A stretch of DNA of 64,000 nucleotides from Polaribacter sp. GTDB lineage: Bacteria; Bacteroidota; Bacteroidia; Flavobacteriales; Flavobacteriaceae. The DNA lies in NCBI GenBank assembly GCA_029250685.1, contig JAQXEU010000060.1:1-64000 (forward strand), read 5' to 3'. The position numbers and the translations under genes are program-made. Positions within the stretch are counted from its first letter, which is position 1, and the number at the start of each line of letters is the position of its first letter. The notes beneath the pieces are model-generated. The model was not told the DNA's origin, made no database searches, and saw only the letters and a program-made list of their open reading frames with translations. Shown one piece after another: positions 61,645 to 64,000 of this stretch.

Positions 61645-62418
61645 TTAAGCCATTAAGCCGTCAATCTTTTCTTTTTCTTCTCTTGCTAAATCAGCATCCA
61701 CTAAAATTCTACCGCTATACTCATCAATAGTAATTTTTTTACGAGTAGCAATTTCTACTTGTACTTGTGGTGGAATAGTAAAGAAAGAACCACCAGAAGC
61801 TCCTCTTTCGATTGATACAACAGCTAGCCCGTTTTTTACTTTATTTCTAATTCTTTTATAAGCTCCTAATAAATGCTCGTCAATTGCTTCAGAAAATTCT
61901 GCAGATTTTTTAACTAACATTTTTTGCTCTTTTTCAGTTTCTTTTAAGATTCCTGCTAGTTCAGCTTTTTTATGTTTTAAATGCTCATCTTGCTTTGCTA
62001 ATTTCTCTTTAGTAGCATTAATGATTTCATTTTTTTGTTCAATTTTTACAGCATATTCTCCAATTCTTTTTTCAGCTAATTGAATTTCTAACTCTTGATA
62101 TTCAACTTCTTTTGTGATAGAATCAAACTCTCTGTTGTTTCTAACTTTCTTTTGTTGCTCGTCGTATTTTTTCATCAAAGCTTTAGATTCTTCAATCAAT
62201 ATTTTTTTGTTATTGATATCTGTATCTAAGTTTGCAACGTCTTCTGCAAAATTTGAAAGTCTAGTATTTAAACCTGCAATTTCATCTTCTAAATCTTCAA
62301 CTTCTAAAGGTAATTCTCCACTAACATTGTTAATTTCATCAATTCTAGAGTCGATTAATTGTAAGTCGTATAAAGCTCTTAGTTTTTCTTCTACCGTAAC
62401 CTCTTTCTTCTTTGCCAT
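61645..62418 (-). CDS. Coiled-coil protein with degenerate C4 zinc ribbon
   Basis: A 257-residue protein of the zf-RING_7/CdsZ type: a long coiled coil (~25-180) followed by a C-terminal ribbon domain. The family's zinc cysteines are missing: the first pair position reads ASGGS and the second reads DEYSGRILVD, so Cys-x2-Cys pairs are replaced by Ser-x2-Ser and Asp-x2-Ser. The GRILVD context and IPPQVQ core are kept, so the fold probably remains without zinc. No cysteine occurs in the whole protein. It precedes nif3 in the usual pairing and starts 3 nt after it. Confidence 0.9.
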   Translation of the reverse strand: MAKKKEVTVEEKLRALYDLQLIDSRIDEINNVSGELPLEVEDLEDEIAGLNTRLSNFAEDVANLDTDINNKKILIEESKALMKKYDEQQKKVRNNREFDSITKEVEYQELEIQLAEKRIGEYAVKIEQKNEIINATKEKLAKQDEHLKHKKAELAGILKETEKEQKMLVKKSAEFSEAIDEHLLGAYKRIRNKVKNGLAVVSIERGASGGSFFTIPPQVQVEIATRKKITIDEYSGRILVDADLAREEKEKIDGLMA

Positions 62419-62421
62419 GTT

Positions 62422-63213
62422 TTAACTGTAATAAATTGGATTTGTACTTTTTTCTGATAAAATGACTGCAAAATTAGTGAATTTTTTTGTAAGATACTCA
62501 ACTAAAAGATTTTTTGTGAACTGTTCACTTTCATAATGACCAATATCTGCCAATAAAATTTTCTTTTCAGCTTTAAAAAAATCGTGATACTTAAAATCAG
62601 AACTAATATATGCATCTGCATTTAAGGCGATTGCATTTTCAATTGCAAAACTTCCAGATCCACCTAAAACGGCTACTTTTTTTATGGATTTATGAAGTAA
62701 TTCTGAATGACGAACACATTCGGTTTTCATGGTTGATTTTACAAATTGAATAAAGTCAGTTTCGTTCATTTCGGTTTCTAATTCACCGATCATTCCCATT
62801 CCAATAGTTTCTTGAGTTTTTAAGTTTGATTTTGGAATTAAAATCTCTGTATTTTTTAAATCTAAAACTTCACAAATTTTCCCGCTTACACCATCTTTTT
62901 TATTATCTAAAGCTGTATGCATTGCATAAATTGCGATGTCATTTTTTATTGCTTTTAAAACCACACGTTCTACATACGTATCTCCGTTAAGTTTTTTTAA
63001 TCCGCCAAAAATTATAGGATGAAAACTTACAATTAAATTGCAGTTCTTTGCAATTGCTTCATCAACTGTTTCTTCTAAACTATCTAAAGTAACTAAAACA
63101 CCTGTAACTTCTTTGTTGTAATTACCAACTAATAAACCAACATTATCAAAGTCTTCAGCATAAGAAAGCGGAGCTAATTCTTCTAAGTAATTGGTTACGG
63201 TTTGTATTTTCAT
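62422..63213 (-). CDS. Nif3-like dinuclear metal centre protein
   Basis: A 263-residue NIF3/YbgI (GTP cyclohydrolase 1 type 2-like) protein. The N-terminal AEDFDNVGLLVG, SFHPIIFGG, MHTALDN and late ADIGHYESEQF carry the metal-binding residues. It is the short form; the central PII-like insertion of ~100 residues found in longer homologues is absent. The function is uncertain. The start at 63213 (MKIQTVTNYLEE) matches homologues; a longer in-frame stretch to 63336 would overlap lpxK. It is cotranscribed with the coiled-coil gene. Confidence 0.93.
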   Translation of the reverse strand: MKIQTVTNYLEELAPLSYAEDFDNVGLLVGNYNKEVTGVLVTLDSLEETVDEAIAKNCNLIVSFHPIIFGGLKKLNGDTYVERVVLKAIKNDIAIYAMHTALDNKKDGVSGKICEVLDLKNTEILIPKSNLKTQETIGMGMIGELETEMNETDFIQFVKSTMKTECVRHSELLHKSIKKVAVLGGSGSFAIENAIALNADAYISSDFKYHDFFKAEKKILLADIGHYESEQFTKNLLVEYLTKKFTNFAVILSEKSTNPIYYS

Positions 63214-63295
63214 TCCATATAAATTTGTGAAATTTTCTTTAAAAAGAAAATTATTACGAGAACCAAAGTTAAGATTTTTAATTACTTTAGTACTA

Positions 63296-64000
63296 ATGAA
63301 ATTTATTCGATTTTTATTATTCCCATTTACCATCATTTATATAATAGTTACGTCACTTCGTAATTATTTTTTTGATGTTGGTGTTTTTAAATCAACAAGA
63401 TTTGAAAAACCAATTATTGTTGTTGGAAATTTATCTGTTGGCGGAACAGGAAAAACGCCACAAATAGAATATTTAATCAAATTGTTAAAGTCGAATTACA
63501 AACTTGGGGTTTTAAGTAGAGGTTACGGACGTGTAACCAAAGGGTTTTTATTGGTTGATGAAACCAAAAATGTTTTAGAAGTTGGTGACGAACCTTTACA
63601 GTTCTCTAGGAAGTTTGTTAATGTTTCTGTAGCAGTTGATGAAAATCGTGTAAATGGAATTCAACAATTAACAAATACAGAAGTTGTTTTATTGGATGAT
63701 GCTTTTCAGCATAGAAAGGTAGCAGCTGGATTTTATGTTTTGCTAACAAAATACAGCGATTTATTTTCGAACGATTTTGTTTTACCAACAGGTAATTTAA
63801 GAGAGCGAAGAGTTGGTGTAAAAAGAGCTAATGTAGTTGTGGTTACAAAATGCCCGTCTACAATTGATGAACAAGAAAAGAATGATTTAAAACAATTAAT
63901 TGGTAGGTACTATGAGGGGCCAATTTTCTTTTCTACAATAAAATATGCTGCTGTTTTGCAAAGTAATAATGCTATAGTAATTCAAACATTAGATTTATCT
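63296..64000 (+). CDS. lpxK: Tetraacyldisaccharide 4'-kinase, 5' part
   Basis: The reading frame opens with ATG at 63296 and runs off the window end after 235 codons. It encodes an N-terminal membrane helix (FIRFLLFPFTIIYIIVTSLR) and the Walker A motif NLSVGGTGKTP (~45-55), then LSRGYGR, and DDAFQHR in place of the P-loop kinase DDGFQHR motif. LpxK phosphorylates lipid A disaccharide at the 4' position. The C-terminal part is outside the window. It is divergent from nif3 with an 82-nt gap. Confidence 0.93.
   Translation, partial: MKFIRFLLFPFTIIYIIVTSLRNYFFDVGVFKSTRFEKPIIVVGNLSVGGTGKTPQIEYLIKLLKSNYKLGVLSRGYGRVTKGFLLVDETKNVLEVGDEPLQFSRKFVNVSVAVDENRVNGIQQLTNTEVVLLDDAFQHRKVAAGFYVLLTKYSDLFSNDFVLPTGNLRERRVGVKRANVVVVTKCPSTIDEQEKNDLKQLIGRYYEGPIFFSTIKYAAVLQSNNAIVIQTLDLS

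Noticed and set aside
1..64000. tRNA, rRNA or CRISPR arrays
   Set aside because: No cloverleaf-like gene, rRNA segment or regularly spaced repeats were recognised by eye; a covariance-model scan would be the decisive check.

Overview
The window comes from a low-GC, AT-rich chromosome of the Bacteroidota, most likely a marine member of the Flavobacteriaceae (Polaribacter/Tenacibaculum-like). The signs are TonB-dependent receptors with carboxypeptidase-regulatory-like N-termini, a type IX secretion (T9SS) sorting domain, DUF6090, DUF6249 and DUF2141 proteins, lipoproteins with SC-type lipoboxes, few Shine-Dalgarno sites, and promoter-like TAnnTTTG boxes. No rRNA, tRNA or CRISPR array was recognised.

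Layout. 1-6.5 kb: a co-directional operon for the lower kynurenine (3-hydroxyanthranilate) branch of tryptophan catabolism: 3-hydroxyanthranilate dioxygenase, ACMS decarboxylase, aminomuconate-semialdehyde dehydrogenase and a RidA-type 2-aminomuconate deaminase, with a DUF6090 membrane protein, a small TPR protein, an atypical SDR and a lipoprotein hydrolase interleaved. 6.5-11.9 kb (minus): rsfS-ftsH-LUD-cdsA-psd-ACBP-YceI, an envelope/lipid and quality-control operon. 12-16 kb: birA, an SRPBCC protein, pyrE and a Nudix hydrolase from an extremely tight divergent start region, and a SulP transporter. 16-18 kb: cysteine dioxygenase overlapping a PLP decarboxylase, a predicted hypotaurine pathway. 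18-22 kb: coaD, a four-helix-bundle (S23/IVP) gene enclosed in inverted repeats, ddl, a PASTA protein and RluD. 22-25 kb: divergent asnC/asnA, yaaA, a GNAT acetyltransferase and DUF2809. 25-31 kb: an unknown membrane protein, sdaA, dnaK with a duplicated 3' tail, and a phosphoesterase lipoprotein.

32-36 kb: a frameshifted TonB receptor, DUF2141, an exported TPR-like protein, a 29-bp perfect inverted repeat and 5-formyl-THF cyclo-ligase. 36-43 kb: M1 and M28 peptidases, an epimerase, a YdeI-like protein, and a sigma factor/membrane partner/DUF6249 group. 43-49 kb: htpG, a FabH-type synthase and a second TonB receptor. 49-53 kb: pyrR-pyrB-hypothetical-T9SS mini-protein-rnz. 53-64 kb: a large TPR protein, MBL hydrolase and amidase lipoproteins, tandem DUF368 transporters with aroE, a DUF349 protein, a coiled-coil protein with a degenerate zinc ribbon, Nif3 and the 5' part of lpxK.

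Most genes are ordinary housekeeping functions. The most unusual features lie between or around genes: a 426-bp cassette in which a four-helix-bundle ORF is enclosed by complementary ends, as in 23S rRNA intervening sequences, with a related ORF-less repeat at 424-475; a shared -24/-12-like promoter and TGTCA direct repeat upstream of both dnaK and htpG; a silent re-duplication of the dnaK 3' end around a REP-like sequence; a perfect 67-nt hairpin at 35.4 kb; and the pyrE/Nudix start region.
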